This document shows positions 25,919-35,947 of a stretch of 64,000 nucleotides of DNA, one piece after another (the stretch's first letter is position 1; each line of letters opens with the position of its first letter). A model generated the notes under the pieces. It ran no database searches and had not been told where the DNA came from. It worked only from the letters and a program-made list of their open reading frames with translations. The stretch spans positions 1,030,684 to 1,094,683 of the forward strand of contig NZ_QFZQ01000001.1 in assembly GCF_003171675.1 (NCBI RefSeq), in the 5' to 3' direction. Source of the DNA: Reichenbachiella versicolor. Lineage in GTDB: Bacteria; Bacteroidota; Bacteroidia; Cytophagales; Cyclobacteriaceae. Made by a program: the position numbers and the translations under genes.

Positions 25919-28900
25919 TTAAAGTACGACAAGTCTTTTATACTCAATGGTATTCGAGGTTTTTAAACAAACAATATAAATACCGCTGTTTAGAGAACTT
26001 ATATCTACTGCACTTGATGACTTATGAAAGTCCAAAGATCTAATAGTAGCTCCATATTGATTTAATATCTCTATTTGTTTAAGCAATGGGCTACCCGCTT
26101 TGGTTAAGATTCTAAATTCTTGATTCGCAGGATTAGGGTATATCTCAAATAGCGTTTCAGATAATCTTGTTTCTTCTACTGATAAGTTTTTATCCTCATC
26201 TTTGACTTCACCCTCATCTTCGTCCACTTCCTCGACTTCGAATCTACAGCCAGTTAGGAGAACACTTTTTGATAGTTCATTATCATAATTTATCACTAGT
26301 TCAGCTTCAGCATCTCCAACACCCTCAGTACAGTTAATTTCTAAATTAAGCTTGTCTTTATCAAATAAGAGTACTTTAGAATGGGTATCATTAAGATTGA
26401 ATCCCTCAGCTTTTTCACCTTGAATTTCAATGTTTTGAATGAAGACACCCGTGTTTCCTTCGTTCAAATAAATTTCTAGCTTATTTTGACTTGAGCTAAC
26501 GTCAATTGTATTAGAGGATACTTTTAATTCGCTATCTTCTAGTGCTGTACCTGAAGGAGAGTAAGTTCCTAAGTACTCCATGTTTCTTTGAGCACCGCCT
26601 CCCAATCTAGGAGAGCCAGCTGTAATAAAAACACCAGATCCTGAGCTAATTGCTTGCGTTCCGTGTCTATTAAAATTCATGTCTTCTAAAGTCGTCCATT
26701 GTAACCTAGTCGGATCAAACTGTTCCGCTGTTTTTAACGCATCAGAAGTAAGAACACCATTGATCATCTCTTCTCTGACCTCACCACCGAGTACAACTAA
26801 CTTACCTTGATGATTCACAACTGCTGGAGCTGCTCGTGGTGTTGGAATGTTTAAAGATGGATCGAGTGTAATCCACTTATTGGTTAGAAAATCAAAAACA
26901 TCAACTTGACGAATCAAGGGTTTAAATACACCTTCATCTCCTCCAGACTGTCTACCACCTATAGCGTATAGCTTATCATCTACGACTGCAGCAAAGAAAT
27001 GATCTCGGGCTGTTGGTGCATCTGGCATGGTCTTCCATTCACCGGTAGCAGGGTCGTATTCGTCAAACCAATCGACATAGCCACCTCCGTGACCATTGGT
27101 ACTACCACCTACTACGTAGAACTTATCATTGTAAACTACCGTTCCTGCTGAACCTCTTCGTCTTGATTCAGGAACTTCTTGACCTTGAATCCAAGAAGTA
27201 GTGATAGGGTCATAGATCCAGACGTTTTCATTAGGAGACTCTGAAGGAAAGCTGTTATTGGTAAGAGAGGACACGATCCATATCAAACCCTTGTAGGCCA
27301 CAGCTTGATAATGATTGAGCTGTTTAGGAGCACTGGATTCTGTATGCCAAGTCCTAGCCGTATAGTCATAGCTATAAACTGTTTTATTACCACGTCCTGG
27401 TAAAAAATAGAATCTTTCTCCTGCCTGTGCAAAACCACATTCATGATCACCAGCATAGTTTTCATCTTCACCTACCATGTGCCAAATTGGTTTTTCAAAT
27501 GCTTCTAAAACGTCCCATGTTCCTTCTACTTCAATATTATCAGCATTCGAAGTACCAATAATACCCGTAATGAATGGAATATCTACCGTTTGTAGAGCCT
27601 CAAGGGTTTTACCCTGTAGTGTCACGGCAGTAAGGTTTGACCTCCCATGGTTTTTGTCAAAAGAATAAGATAACGTGACTACTCCATTAGTTGGGTTAAC
27701 TTCGAAATAGAAGTCTACATAGTCTGATGGTCGATTAGCTTCTAACACTTCAAATGTCAAATCATCGGTGAGGACATCATTGACTTCTTGTTGTACTAAA
27801 AACCCATCTTTCGTTAGAGCAAACTTCAGGTAATTGGATTGAGTTCCATCTCCCAAGTAAAAACCAAGTTCTGCATCTGGAGCAGCAGTTTGTCCATAGA
27901 GTTGTAGCGGATCATTAAAGTTTAAGAGACTACCATGAACAATAAAAAGGGGAGAGGTTATATCTACATTGAGACCATATTGAAAAGCTTTTTCCTGATC
28001 ATTTGATGAACCACTTGCTGTACCATTGGTCATTTGCATCGTCATTACACCTATGGCACCACCCAATATATCATTTGGATTAGGGTCACTTGGATCATCT
28101 CTTCTATCCAACCATTTTAGCCAGTTGCCATCTTCTTCGCCATTGTTCATCAAGCCTGTAAAGCCTAATCCTAAATATCCACCAAGTTGAGTGTCTGAAT
28201 ACAACTCATTATTAACTGGCAAATCAAATGCGTCACCATCAGATAAAGGGTCGCCTAATTGTAATGGATCATCTTTGTCAAGTATCCCATCATTATCGTC
28301 ATCGGTGTCGTTGAGATCAGATAGTTTAGGGCCCGGAACTTTCTGATCAAAGTCATTTGGTCTTGAAATTCCATTGCAAATATCAGATCCGTTATCTATT
28401 TCATCCCAGTTCGCATATCCATCAAAATCGTAGTCATCATTTTCATCAAAGCTAGGATCGGTGTCACTTACACATTCGATAAGGTCTTCAGGCTCCATGA
28501 CCAAAAGGTCACCGAATAAGGTGGCAATCCAGATGGTTCCAGCGAAAATCTCATCATCTCCATTACATGTTATACCTAGGGCATTGCCTGATATTCCAGA
28601 TGCAAAATTTTCATGAAGCTCCTTAAGAGAACCATCACCATTGATTTCAACTCTCCTTAAAAGTCCTTGGTTAGTTCCTGCAATTAAATTTCCTTGCATT
28701 GCCCCGCTAAAATTAGAAGCGGTGTATTCATCAATACCGTTAGTATTCGTTCCCCAAGTCAAGAAGTTAGTATCTTCATCCCCGTCAGGATTACTACTAA
28801 TAGAACTTCGCCAATCTGATTCCACTGTATTCGCTGCTGGTACAGGAGGCCAGTTGGCTGGAAGAGCTATACTAACATCAGAGGTAGTATTGACACCAGA

Positions 28901-30157
28901 TTCATCCGGATCATATTTTAGAGTTCTGAATACATCATCATCCCCACTTGTATACAAACCAGCGCTTAAAGGGTTGGCTCGAATAGGAGTAGGGTGTCCA
29001 CCATAGTGGCTACCAAAGGTATAGGATGAAATGTTAGTTGTAATTTGATGTAGATGATCAACATTATCTATTTGTTCTCCATCTGATTCTGTAGCACTAC
29101 CAGGTTCTAAGGGATCATAATCATTACTTACCGTTGATAATCCTTCATCAACAGGAAAACCACCCCATCCTGGATTGGATCCATTTTCTGTTGCGTATAC
29201 TGCACCATTATCAGTGACTACAATATCATAACAATTTCTAAATCCAGGAGAAAAAATTTGAACAGGACCAGCTGGATCAATAATAGCTTGATTCATTCCA
29301 TCATTTCCACCAAAAGGGTCTCCAATATCAATTCCATCATATCCTACATCATCTGGATCAGTGATTCCATTGATATTAGGCCTAGTAGGGTCGTCAACGG
29401 TAGGAAGGTCATAGATATACGATCTTCCATTATCCGATAGAATAGGCATGGACTCTATCATCGAAAGGTCAATGGCTAGTATAGCAGCCGATAATGCATA
29501 TTCACATTGAAAAGCAAAATTCTTAGAAGGTGCTCCAGCATTGGTATTACCTCCTTGTGCTAATATTAGATAGTCCTTACCACCTATAGTGACAAACTCT
29601 AAGCCGTTGGCACTGTGATTCTCTTCTGATCTTGGTAAACCTCTAACTATATCTACACCTTCCCAAGCTGTCCCATTCCAACTATATCTAGTAATTATAC
29701 TTGAATTAGTATCTAAGTTTAGATCATTGCCACTAGGACCTGCACCTATTCGAGCATCACTTGAAGTAACATATAATATTGGGTTGGTAGAAGTTCCTGT
29801 TACAGTGAGACCAAGTGTCAGTCTTGCATCTGAGTCATCCAAAGTTCCATCATCATCATGGTTTTGGATATTACTCAAATCATCTATAGACTCATATCCT
29901 TCTACTTTATAATCTCCATCATCATATCTTCTAACAGAATATATATTGATCTTGCCCCTGAGGGATGTAGCGTAAAGCCTATCATCAGGTCCAAACATGA
30001 TAGATGTTCCCAGTTCCAAAGCTGGAAAACCATTAAAATCTAATCGATGCAATGAAAAATTTTGAGCATCTACAACACTTGAGATAACCTGAATATATAG
30101 AAAAAGAAATATTACTATTCGAACTACTCCGTTAGTACCCAATATAAGTTTGGACAT
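25919..30157 (-). CDS. Secreted 1412-residue propeller/kelch protein with T9SS sorting tail
   Basis: After a signal peptide (about 1-32) comes a beta-propeller-like region similar to glucose/sorbosone dehydrogenases (about 38-560). Next is a Ca-binding type 3 thrombospondin-like stretch with DENDDYDFDGYANWDE and LNDTDDDNDGILDKDD (about 570-640). A lectin-like beta-sandwich (about 650-900), kelch repeats (about 910-1210: RFYFLPGRG, KFYVVGGS, KLYAIGGR, KLVVLGGE) and a sandwich domain with an acidic linker follow. The C-terminal T9SS domain has EIYPNPANQEF and ends KRLVVL. It should be surface-bound or released. Catalytic activity is not evident. It follows the glycosyltransferase gene by 93 bp on the same strand. 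Confidence 0.85.
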   Translation of the reverse strand: MSKLILGTNGVVRIVIFLFLYIQVISSVVDAQNFSLHRLDFNGFPALELGTSIMFGPDDRLYATSLRGKINIYSVRRYDDGDYKVEGYESIDDLSNIQNHDDDGTLDDSDARLTLGLTVTGTSTNPILYVTSSDARIGAGPSGNDLNLDTNSSIITRYSWNGTAWEGVDIVRGLPRSEENHSANGLEFVTIGGKDYLILAQGGNTNAGAPSKNFAFQCEYALSAAILAIDLSMIESMPILSDNGRSYIYDLPTVDDPTRPNINGITDPDDVGYDGIDIGDPFGGNDGMNQAIIDPAGPVQIFSPGFRNCYDIVVTDNGAVYATENGSNPGWGGFPVDEGLSTVSNDYDPLEPGSATESDGEQIDNVDHLHQITTNISSYTFGSHYGGHPTPIRANPLSAGLYTSGDDDVFRTLKYDPDESGVNTTSDVSIALPANWPPVPAANTVESDWRSSISSNPDGDEDTNFLTWGTNTNGIDEYTASNFSGAMQGNLIAGTNQGLLRRVEINGDGSLKELHENFASGISGNALGITCNGDDEIFAGTIWIATLFGDLLVMEPEDLIECVSDTDPSFDENDDYDFDGYANWDEIDNGSDICNGISRPNDFDQKVPGPKLSDLNDTDDDNDGILDKDDPLQLGDPLSDGDAFDLPVNNELYSDTQLGGYLGLGFTGLMNNGEEDGNWLKWLDRRDDPSDPNPNDILGGAIGVMTMQMTNGTASGSSNDQEKAFQYGLNVDITSPLFIVHGSLLNFNDPLQLYGQTAAPDAELGFYLGDGTQSNYLKFALTKDGFLVQQEVNDVLTDDLTFEVLEANRPSDYVDFYFEVNPTNGVVTLSYSFDKNHGRSNLTAVTLQGKTLEALQTVDIPFITGIIGTSNADNIEVEGTWDVLEAFEKPIWHMVGEDENYAGDHECGFAQAGERFYFLPGRGNKTVYSYDYTARTWHTESSAPKQLNHYQAVAYKGLIWIVSSLTNNSFPSESPNENVWIYDPITTSWIQGQEVPESRRRGSAGTVVYNDKFYVVGGSTNGHGGGYVDWFDEYDPATGEWKTMPDAPTARDHFFAAVVDDKLYAIGGRQSGGDEGVFKPLIRQVDVFDFLTNKWITLDPSLNIPTPRAAPAVVNHQGKLVVLGGEVREEMINGVLTSDALKTAEQFDPTRLQWTTLEDMNFNRHGTQAISSGSGVFITAGSPRLGGGAQRNMEYLGTYSPSGTALEDSELKVSSNTIDVSSSQNKLEIYLNEGNTGVFIQNIEIQGEKAEGFNLNDTHSKVLLFDKDKLNLEINCTEGVGDAEAELVINYDNELSKSVLLTGCRFEVEEVDEDEGEVKDEDKNLSVEETRLSETLFEIYPNPANQEFRILTKAGSPLLKQIEILNQYGATIRSLDFHKSSSAVDISSLNSGIYIVCLKTSNTIEYKRLVVL

Positions 30158-30250
30158 AGTCTGTATTAAGAAATGAAAAGTATAGATGATATATTAAGAA
30201 ATAAACGTGAAAAGCGTAGTTATCAATATAAGATCTTGAAGAAATTTAAA

Positions 30251-32326
30251 CTATTGCAATTCTGGATTTTTAGCTGCTTGTTCTATAAAGTCTGAGAACA
30301 TATTAACCGCACTTTGGTCTTCGAATAACACACTACTCTTTTCTTTTAACTCGATACTCAATGTATTTCTCAAAACTGCATCACTTGCAATCTCAACGGC
30401 TTTAGATACATAAGATTCAATAGAATCAACGGTATAATCCAAGCCTATTTGTTGGTAGGCAGCGTATGCATATCTGCTACTATGAAATTGACCAGGTAAC
30501 GAGACTACAGGTGTACCACAGATAAACGCATCATAGCAGGTATTAGCACCTCCTCCATAGTGTAGCGTATCTAGTGCTACATCTACTTGTGCTAGCAATC
30601 CTAAATAATCCACTTCAGACATTCTAGGTAAGAATACAATTCTATCTTGATGCTGAGTACAAGTTTTGGCCAATCGATCTTTAAGTGATTGGGTGATTTT
30701 AGGATGTTTATCATCTATGAATAGAACCAATCCATCAGGATCTTTTTCTAGTATTCCTAAGACAATTTCATCAAAGTCAGGGTGAACCTTTTTAAGGTTT
30801 TGAGCACACAAATACAGATTGTTTTTGTTACTTAAACCATATTCTTGGAGTGGTTTAGGTTCATCAGGGACTGGTGGGTGATAGTAATAAACTGGAATAT
30901 GATCTAACCTAACCAGTTTCTCAGAGTAGTGATCATCAGCAGTGTCAATCTCCAAATGCTTGGAGGAAACAAAGTAATCAACATTTGGAATACCACTGGT
31001 CGTAGGCCATCCCCAACTGGTTAGTTGTACAGCGGCTAGACGTAGGAAAGGAAGAAAGTAGTTGATCGTATCTGTTCCAATTTCCCAATAGTACAGCACG
31101 TCAAATTTGGCATCCATAATTTGTTGTGCCGCGTAATCTAGCCTTGTATGAAGTTCAATAAAGTCAACGTTTTCCTTTTTTTTCAAGGCCGGCTCTATGA
31201 TTCTCTTTCCATTAGGTTGACTACATACCACACTTACTTTGAATCTGGTTTTATCCATTTGGCTAATCATGCCAGACATACACTTATTAAAGACTCCCTC
31301 GTGACCATTAGTTACCACAAAACCTATATGAGGTATGGTATTTGGCTTTCGCACGGGAGTGGCTGGGATAAAGTCAGTATATTTTTCAGCTAATTTTTTC
31401 TTTATGGACAGCACATCTCTTCCGTGATAGATCATATCTGAAAAGATGTTGTGATTGGATTCAGAGACTTTGTCAGGTTGGAAAGAAAGCTGATTGTATT
31501 CGTCTAATGCTTTGTGAACTTCTTGGTGATAGTTGTCTATAGAATCATTACTATCGAAAATCACTGGACTTAGTGTCTTTAGCGTAAAGTTGACTAATAT
31601 ATCGTTTGGAGAAATAGATGCTAAATTTTGATAGTACTTCTTTGCTTTGTCAAACTCGCCCATGTTTTCATAGAGCTTTGCGAGGTTGCTATGCGCAGAA
31701 TAGAATTTAGGATCGATTTCAATTGACTTTTCATAATGAGAAATAGCTTCATCATTTCGATCCCAGTGTTGAAACATGATACCTAAATTATTGTGAGCTA
31801 GGTTGTGTTTTTCATTTATTTTGAGACACTTTTCATAGCAAGACATCGCAGTTTTATAGTTGCCCATGTCCTGTTCGACATTTCCCCAGTTATAATAGGC
31901 TTGAAAAAAACTAGGGTTACACTCTAGCGTCTTTTGATATCCAGTTTTAGCTCCTAAAAGATTGCCCATTTTCTTAAGCGCGTTGGCTTTACCAAAATGA
32001 CTTTGTGGAGAGTTTCCGTCGATGTTGATAGAACTATCATATGCTTTTAAAGCCATATCAAGTTGCCCCATTCGGGAATATGCTTCCCCCAAGTTATAAT
32101 GGTACATAGCATTGGAACTATTTACTTGAATAGCTTGACTGATATAGCGAATAGCCTCCTCAAAATTTCCTTGTTGCGCATAGGTCAACCCTAATAAGTG
32201 TAAAGCGTCTGGATGGCCTTTAGCGTCTCTTAGAATCTGCTTGTAGGAAGCCTGAGCATTCTTGAAATCCCCTTGCTGATGCAGTGAAGTCGCATGACTG
32301 AATAATTGATCTAAATAATTTTTCAT
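30251..32326 (-). CDS. TPR protein with O-GlcNAc-transferase-type (GT41) domain
   Basis: Residues 1-240 form about seven TPR units (ALHLLGLTYAQQGNFEEA, AHNNLGIMFQHW and similar). Residues 320-690 match the C-terminal catalytic region of OGT/SPINDLY-like glycosyltransferases, with HIGFVVTNGHEG, QLTSWGWPTTSGIPNVDYF, and the sugar-nucleotide motif GGGANTCYDAFICGTPVVSLPG split around the Gly-rich turn. Such enzymes transfer a sugar to Ser or Thr of proteins. There is no signal peptide, so it acts in the cytoplasm. It is 27 bp after the TIGR03032-like gene and downstream of three Ser/Thr/Asn-rich surface proteins, which are candidate substrates (inference). Confidence 0.88.
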   Translation of the reverse strand: MKNYLDQLFSHATSLHQQGDFKNAQASYKQILRDAKGHPDALHLLGLTYAQQGNFEEAIRYISQAIQVNSSNAMYHYNLGEAYSRMGQLDMALKAYDSSINIDGNSPQSHFGKANALKKMGNLLGAKTGYQKTLECNPSFFQAYYNWGNVEQDMGNYKTAMSCYEKCLKINEKHNLAHNNLGIMFQHWDRNDEAISHYEKSIEIDPKFYSAHSNLAKLYENMGEFDKAKKYYQNLASISPNDILVNFTLKTLSPVIFDSNDSIDNYHQEVHKALDEYNQLSFQPDKVSESNHNIFSDMIYHGRDVLSIKKKLAEKYTDFIPATPVRKPNTIPHIGFVVTNGHEGVFNKCMSGMISQMDKTRFKVSVVCSQPNGKRIIEPALKKKENVDFIELHTRLDYAAQQIMDAKFDVLYYWEIGTDTINYFLPFLRLAAVQLTSWGWPTTSGIPNVDYFVSSKHLEIDTADDHYSEKLVRLDHIPVYYYHPPVPDEPKPLQEYGLSNKNNLYLCAQNLKKVHPDFDEIVLGILEKDPDGLVLFIDDKHPKITQSLKDRLAKTCTQHQDRIVFLPRMSEVDYLGLLAQVDVALDTLHYGGGANTCYDAFICGTPVVSLPGQFHSSRYAYAAYQQIGLDYTVDSIESYVSKAVEIASDAVLRNTLSIELKEKSSVLFEDQSAVNMFSDFIEQAAKNPELQ

Positions 32327-32353
32327 GAGTCTTTCTAGTCTAACCTACAATAT

Positions 32354-33436
32354 CTATTGATCTTCAGATGGCTCAGACCAGTAGTTGTCCGTAGGAGTTA
32401 CCAATGCTCGTCTGTGTTCGTCCCTATCTACACCTAGTACACCGGGTCTTCTAAAACCATTAAGCATTTTGACATCATACAGTTCCTCTACACTAGCTTG
32501 ATAAGTCAAATTAGCAACTACAGCCCCAGTTGGTAAGTGAAGAACCTGTATACCAGATGACAGTGCCTTTTTGGCTATGGGTAGATCTCTAAAAGTTGAG
32601 GAGTTTTGGCGGAGTTTAGACAAACCAATAAATAAGTAATCACCAATTTTATCCATTCCTCTCAAGAATCCATCAAAGGCAGCGATTACTTCATAAGTGC
32701 CCTTACTTACATCGACCTTGATTAGTTCACCAGTAGCGGATAAGAGTGCATAAACTTCTCCATCAAATATTCTTGGCGAATGTGGCATAGCCAATCCTTT
32801 TAGAATGAACTCATTTGATTCTACATCCATCAATACGCCTCCAGTTTCTACTGATGGTCGCCAACCTTTCTCTTGATTAGATACTCCTAGAGCAGTGACA
32901 TATTTAGGTTGACCATTTTGCATCACCATTCCATTCAGGTGGCATCTATCTATTGGGTCGAGGTCAGTAATGAAGTGAGGTTGCCAAACAGGCTCAAAAC
33001 TATATTTGTTGTTGATCAATGAAATACAAGAGAAACGAGTATTGACTGCATATAAACCTTTTTCTCCCCACTCCATATCATGTAAATCAACTTCACCTGT
33101 ATAATACTTAGCCCTAGGAACATATAAACCATCATAAGTATTTGGTTGTGGGGGATAATTAGGAGCCAAGCCCGGTGCATTTCCTAGAATTACTACCTCA
33201 TCTTTTGTAGCTACAGCTAATTGATGATCTTTTACAGCCATTCCCATGGCTTTTTTGAAGTTTCTAGGCAATTGAATTAGCTGATTATCATCTACTGCAC
33301 TTATAAAAATTACTTTTCCAGCTTGATAGGTACTAATCGCTAGGGTACAATTGAGTTTGCTAATTAACTCTGGTAGGTTAGGAGAGTAGGTGCACGAAAA
33401 CGGTGCAGGTGGATGAATAGGATTTGGTGTATTCAA
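32354..33436 (-). CDS. TIGR03032/DUF4915-like protein
   Basis: The 360-residue protein has no signal peptide and looks like a beta-propeller. It has the motifs I associate with TIGR03032: CTLAISTYQAGKV near the start, DLHDMEWGEKGLYAVNT, CHLNGM, SPRIFDGEVYAL and a C-terminal PGVLGV. The family has no known activity, but it is often found beside giant secreted repeat proteins and TPR glycosyltransferases, as here. It is the first gene of a pair with the OGT-type enzyme (27 bp gap). A role in handling or modifying the repeat proteins before export is a reasonable but untested idea. Confidence 0.78.
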   Translation of the reverse strand: MNTPNPIHPPAPFSCTYSPNLPELISKLNCTLAISTYQAGKVIFISAVDDNQLIQLPRNFKKAMGMAVKDHQLAVATKDEVVILGNAPGLAPNYPPQPNTYDGLYVPRAKYYTGEVDLHDMEWGEKGLYAVNTRFSCISLINNKYSFEPVWQPHFITDLDPIDRCHLNGMVMQNGQPKYVTALGVSNQEKGWRPSVETGGVLMDVESNEFILKGLAMPHSPRIFDGEVYALLSATGELIKVDVSKGTYEVIAAFDGFLRGMDKIGDYLFIGLSKLRQNSSTFRDLPIAKKALSSGIQVLHLPTGAVVANLTYQASVEELYDVKMLNGFRRPGVLGVDRDEHRRALVTPTDNYWSEPSEDQ

Positions 33437-33666
33437 TGTGAACTATTTATAAGTAGGGCAAAAGCCCAATGGGTTAAATTGCCCATCCATCGGAATGAGC
33501 TTAAATAAAATTCCGAAGATGCTAATACTCTTGGAGCAGTGCAACTTCAATATAAATAAATGTTGCTAAGTTGATGTTTTTTATTGATTCTTCCAGAAAA
33601 CTTTAGCTAAAAGGACTGGTTATAAATCACTTTAGGAATTAAGTCTTAATTATTTGAATGAGATAT

Positions 33667-33693
33667 AAAAAGGCCAGAGAATATCTGGCCTTT
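33667..33693 (-). terminator. Terminator of first surface-protein gene
   Basis: Read on the minus strand, AAAGGCCAGA pairs with TCTGGCCTTTTT around a short loop and ends in a U-run. It is the same hairpin type found after the other two copies. It separates the surface-protein gene from the TIGR03032-like gene. Confidence 0.85.
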
Positions 33694-33738
33694 ACTTTCT
33701 AATATCGCTGTTGTTGTGAATTAGAAATCCCTTTAAGG

Positions 33739-35688
33739 TTATTTCTTAATAAATCTCATGGTTTTTACTCCATCAATGCCTGATACTTTTAGCATATAGA
33801 CTCCAGTTGGCAAATCAGCTATTGAGATTGATTTTTGAGCTAGTAAATTACCAGCTTGAACCAACCCACCAGATAGGTCTGAAATCTCATAACTATCAAA
33901 TACTGAAGATTCACTGTTCAATGTAATTTCAGAAGTAGCTGGGTTTGGGAATAAAGTAACATCTTCTAGTATTTCACCGTCAACTGATGATACACCATCA
34001 GGAGCTGCTAGCTTATCAGAAACTGTAATTTTGAAAGCTTCACTATCTGTCAAGTCTCCATCGCTAACTGTTACCGTTACATCATATGTTCCTGATTGAT
34101 CTATACTAGGTGTCCAGCTAAACTCTCCAGTTTCTGAGTTAATAATCATACCTAATTCAATTGACCCTGCATCTAGACTATAAATAAGTTCATCGCTGTT
34201 AGCATCTGTGGCCTGAGTAGTAAATGAGATCAATTCCTCTTCTTTAACCTCTTTATCATCTATAGACTCTAGTTTTGGAGCAAATCTAGGTGCCATGTAT
34301 CTCTGGGCATAAAGATTATACCCTACTTGGTCATCATACCAAGAAATGATAAAGTCACCCTCATTATCTATACCAACAGATGGATGCTTTTGATTATTGG
34401 AGGTTATAGAGTTTACTAAGAGTTCTTCTTCTTGTGCTACGCCTAATGAGTTGTAACGTTGTGCATAGACGTCATAAGTAAAGTTTCCTTCTTGATTATA
34501 GGTATCCCAAGTGATCACAAATTCTCCTTTACTATTCATAGCTACTGATGGTTTTTTAGCGGAACCACTACCACTAGCTTTAAATGTATTAACTAAAAAC
34601 TCATCACCCTGTTTAATTCCACTTGCATTGTATCTTTGTGCGTATATATCTAGGTATGAGTTATCATGGTCACTTTTCCATGTAATTACAAAATCACCAT
34701 CACTGTCCATCGCTACGTCAGGTTGGGTTTGATAATTTGTGACAGATGTATTAACTAAAAACTCATCCGTTTGTGCAACACCAGATGCGTTATAAATTCT
34801 AGCTTCTATACCAAAATCATCTCCGTCAACGTATTCGTCTTGCCAAGTGATTACAAAGTCACCATCACTATCCATAGCAATTGAAGGGTTGGCACTGGTT
34901 TGAGAAGCTGAAGTATTAATACGAAATTCATTGCCTTGTTTATTACCTAAAGCATCAAATCGTTGAGCAACAATTTCATCACCACCACTGCTAAAACCAC
35001 CATAACTTGTCCATACTATAACAAAGTTACCATTATCATCTATTGCAATATCTGGATTTTTCTGGCCATAAGATGTATAAGTATTCACTAGAAATTCATC
35101 ACCCTGCGCCTCGCCATTAGCATTGTATCGTTTAGCATATACCCCATAGTTATCACTATCAAGGCCAGAAGCATTTTTTAAGTCCCAAGTAATTACGAAT
35201 TCACCACCTGCGCTCATTGCTATCTGGGGGTTAGGAGAGGTGGCATATCCACTTACATCATCTACTAAAAATTCATCACCTTGAGTTTCACCACTGGCAT
35301 TATAACGCTGGGCGTAGACGCTTCCCTTAAAGCCCCAAGTGACTACAAAATCACCGTCATCATCGATAGCTATTGAGGAATTTATTCTATTATTGGATCC
35401 AGCATTTGTATTTATTTTAAACTCGCTTCCTACTTTTTCGGCTTTTTCTTGCGCAGTAGCGTCAGAAGTATTTAGCATCATCATACCAGCAGCTAGAGTT
35501 CCAGTAGCGGCTGTTTTCAAGTTGACATTTAATTGATCCAATTGACGCTTCAGTCTATCAAGTCGCTTGAGAAGCATTTGACGCTTTTTGTAGGTGTAAT
35601 TAGTAAATGATCCGTTTTGGATAGCTTTATCCAGACGAGATTTGAATTTCAGGTATTTCTGGTAGATTTCTTGGTAATTGTATTTCAT
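33739..35688 (-). CDS. T9SS surface repeat protein, copy 1
   Basis: The 649-residue protein has a very basic, helical N-terminal extension of about 50 residues (KYLKFKSRLDKAIQNG, QMLLKRLDRLKRQL), then a hydrophobic core and a cleavage-like site, so the signal peptide is unusually long. About eight repeats of ~48 residues follow, each with the pattern (P/S)IAMDxDGDFVITW...YAQRYNASGxxQGDEFLVN. A cadherin/He_PIG-like Ig domain (about 470-560) has INSETGEFSWTPS. The C-terminal T9SS tail has LFPNPATSEITL and ends RFIKK. It is the most diverged of three tandem paralogues. It probably forms an extracellular fibre or adhesin; Ca binding by the DGD loops is possible. Confidence 0.85.
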   Translation of the reverse strand: MKYNYQEIYQKYLKFKSRLDKAIQNGSFTNYTYKKRQMLLKRLDRLKRQLDQLNVNLKTAATGTLAAGMMMLNTSDATAQEKAEKVGSEFKINTNAGSNNRINSSIAIDDDGDFVVTWGFKGSVYAQRYNASGETQGDEFLVDDVSGYATSPNPQIAMSAGGEFVITWDLKNASGLDSDNYGVYAKRYNANGEAQGDEFLVNTYTSYGQKNPDIAIDDNGNFVIVWTSYGGFSSGGDEIVAQRFDALGNKQGNEFRINTSASQTSANPSIAMDSDGDFVITWQDEYVDGDDFGIEARIYNASGVAQTDEFLVNTSVTNYQTQPDVAMDSDGDFVITWKSDHDNSYLDIYAQRYNASGIKQGDEFLVNTFKASGSGSAKKPSVAMNSKGEFVITWDTYNQEGNFTYDVYAQRYNSLGVAQEEELLVNSITSNNQKHPSVGIDNEGDFIISWYDDQVGYNLYAQRYMAPRFAPKLESIDDKEVKEEELISFTTQATDANSDELIYSLDAGSIELGMIINSETGEFSWTPSIDQSGTYDVTVTVSDGDLTDSEAFKITVSDKLAAPDGVSSVDGEILEDVTLFPNPATSEITLNSESSVFDSYEISDLSGGLVQAGNLLAQKSISIADLPTGVYMLKVSGIDGVKTMRFIKK

Positions 35689-35739
35689 AAAAGGTAGATG
35701 TGTAAGGTTAAACTACTATTGTATTATTTTATGTGAAAG

Positions 35740-35769
35740 TAAAACTATACTAATATTGTTAATCTGCAA
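35740..35769 (-). promoter_or_regulatory. Promoter of surface-protein copy 1
   Basis: On the minus strand, TTG (35769-35767), a 19 bp spacer and TAGTTTTA (35747-35740) resemble TTG-N19-TAnnTTTG with the last base changed. The same element occurs ahead of copies 2 and 3, which supports it. Confidence 0.55.
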
Positions 35770-35871
35770 GTGACTTTTAATAAGAATGTTATGTAAACTG
35801 ATCTTCTGATGATGGATTCTTTGAGGAAAATAAGACTCAACATTTAGAACAGGATCTTCAATAAAAGGCAC

Positions 35872-35900
35872 AAAAAAAGACCAGAGAAACTCTGGCCTTT
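35872..35900 (-). terminator. Terminator of surface-protein copy 2
   Basis: On the minus strand, AAAGGCCAGAG, a TTT loop and CTCTGGTCTTTTTTT form a stem with one G-U pair and a U-run. It is identical to the hairpin at 38091. Confidence 0.85.
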
Positions 35901-35947
35901 ATTTTCAATTATTATGTGTTGTTGAGAATTAGAAATCGCCTTAAAAG

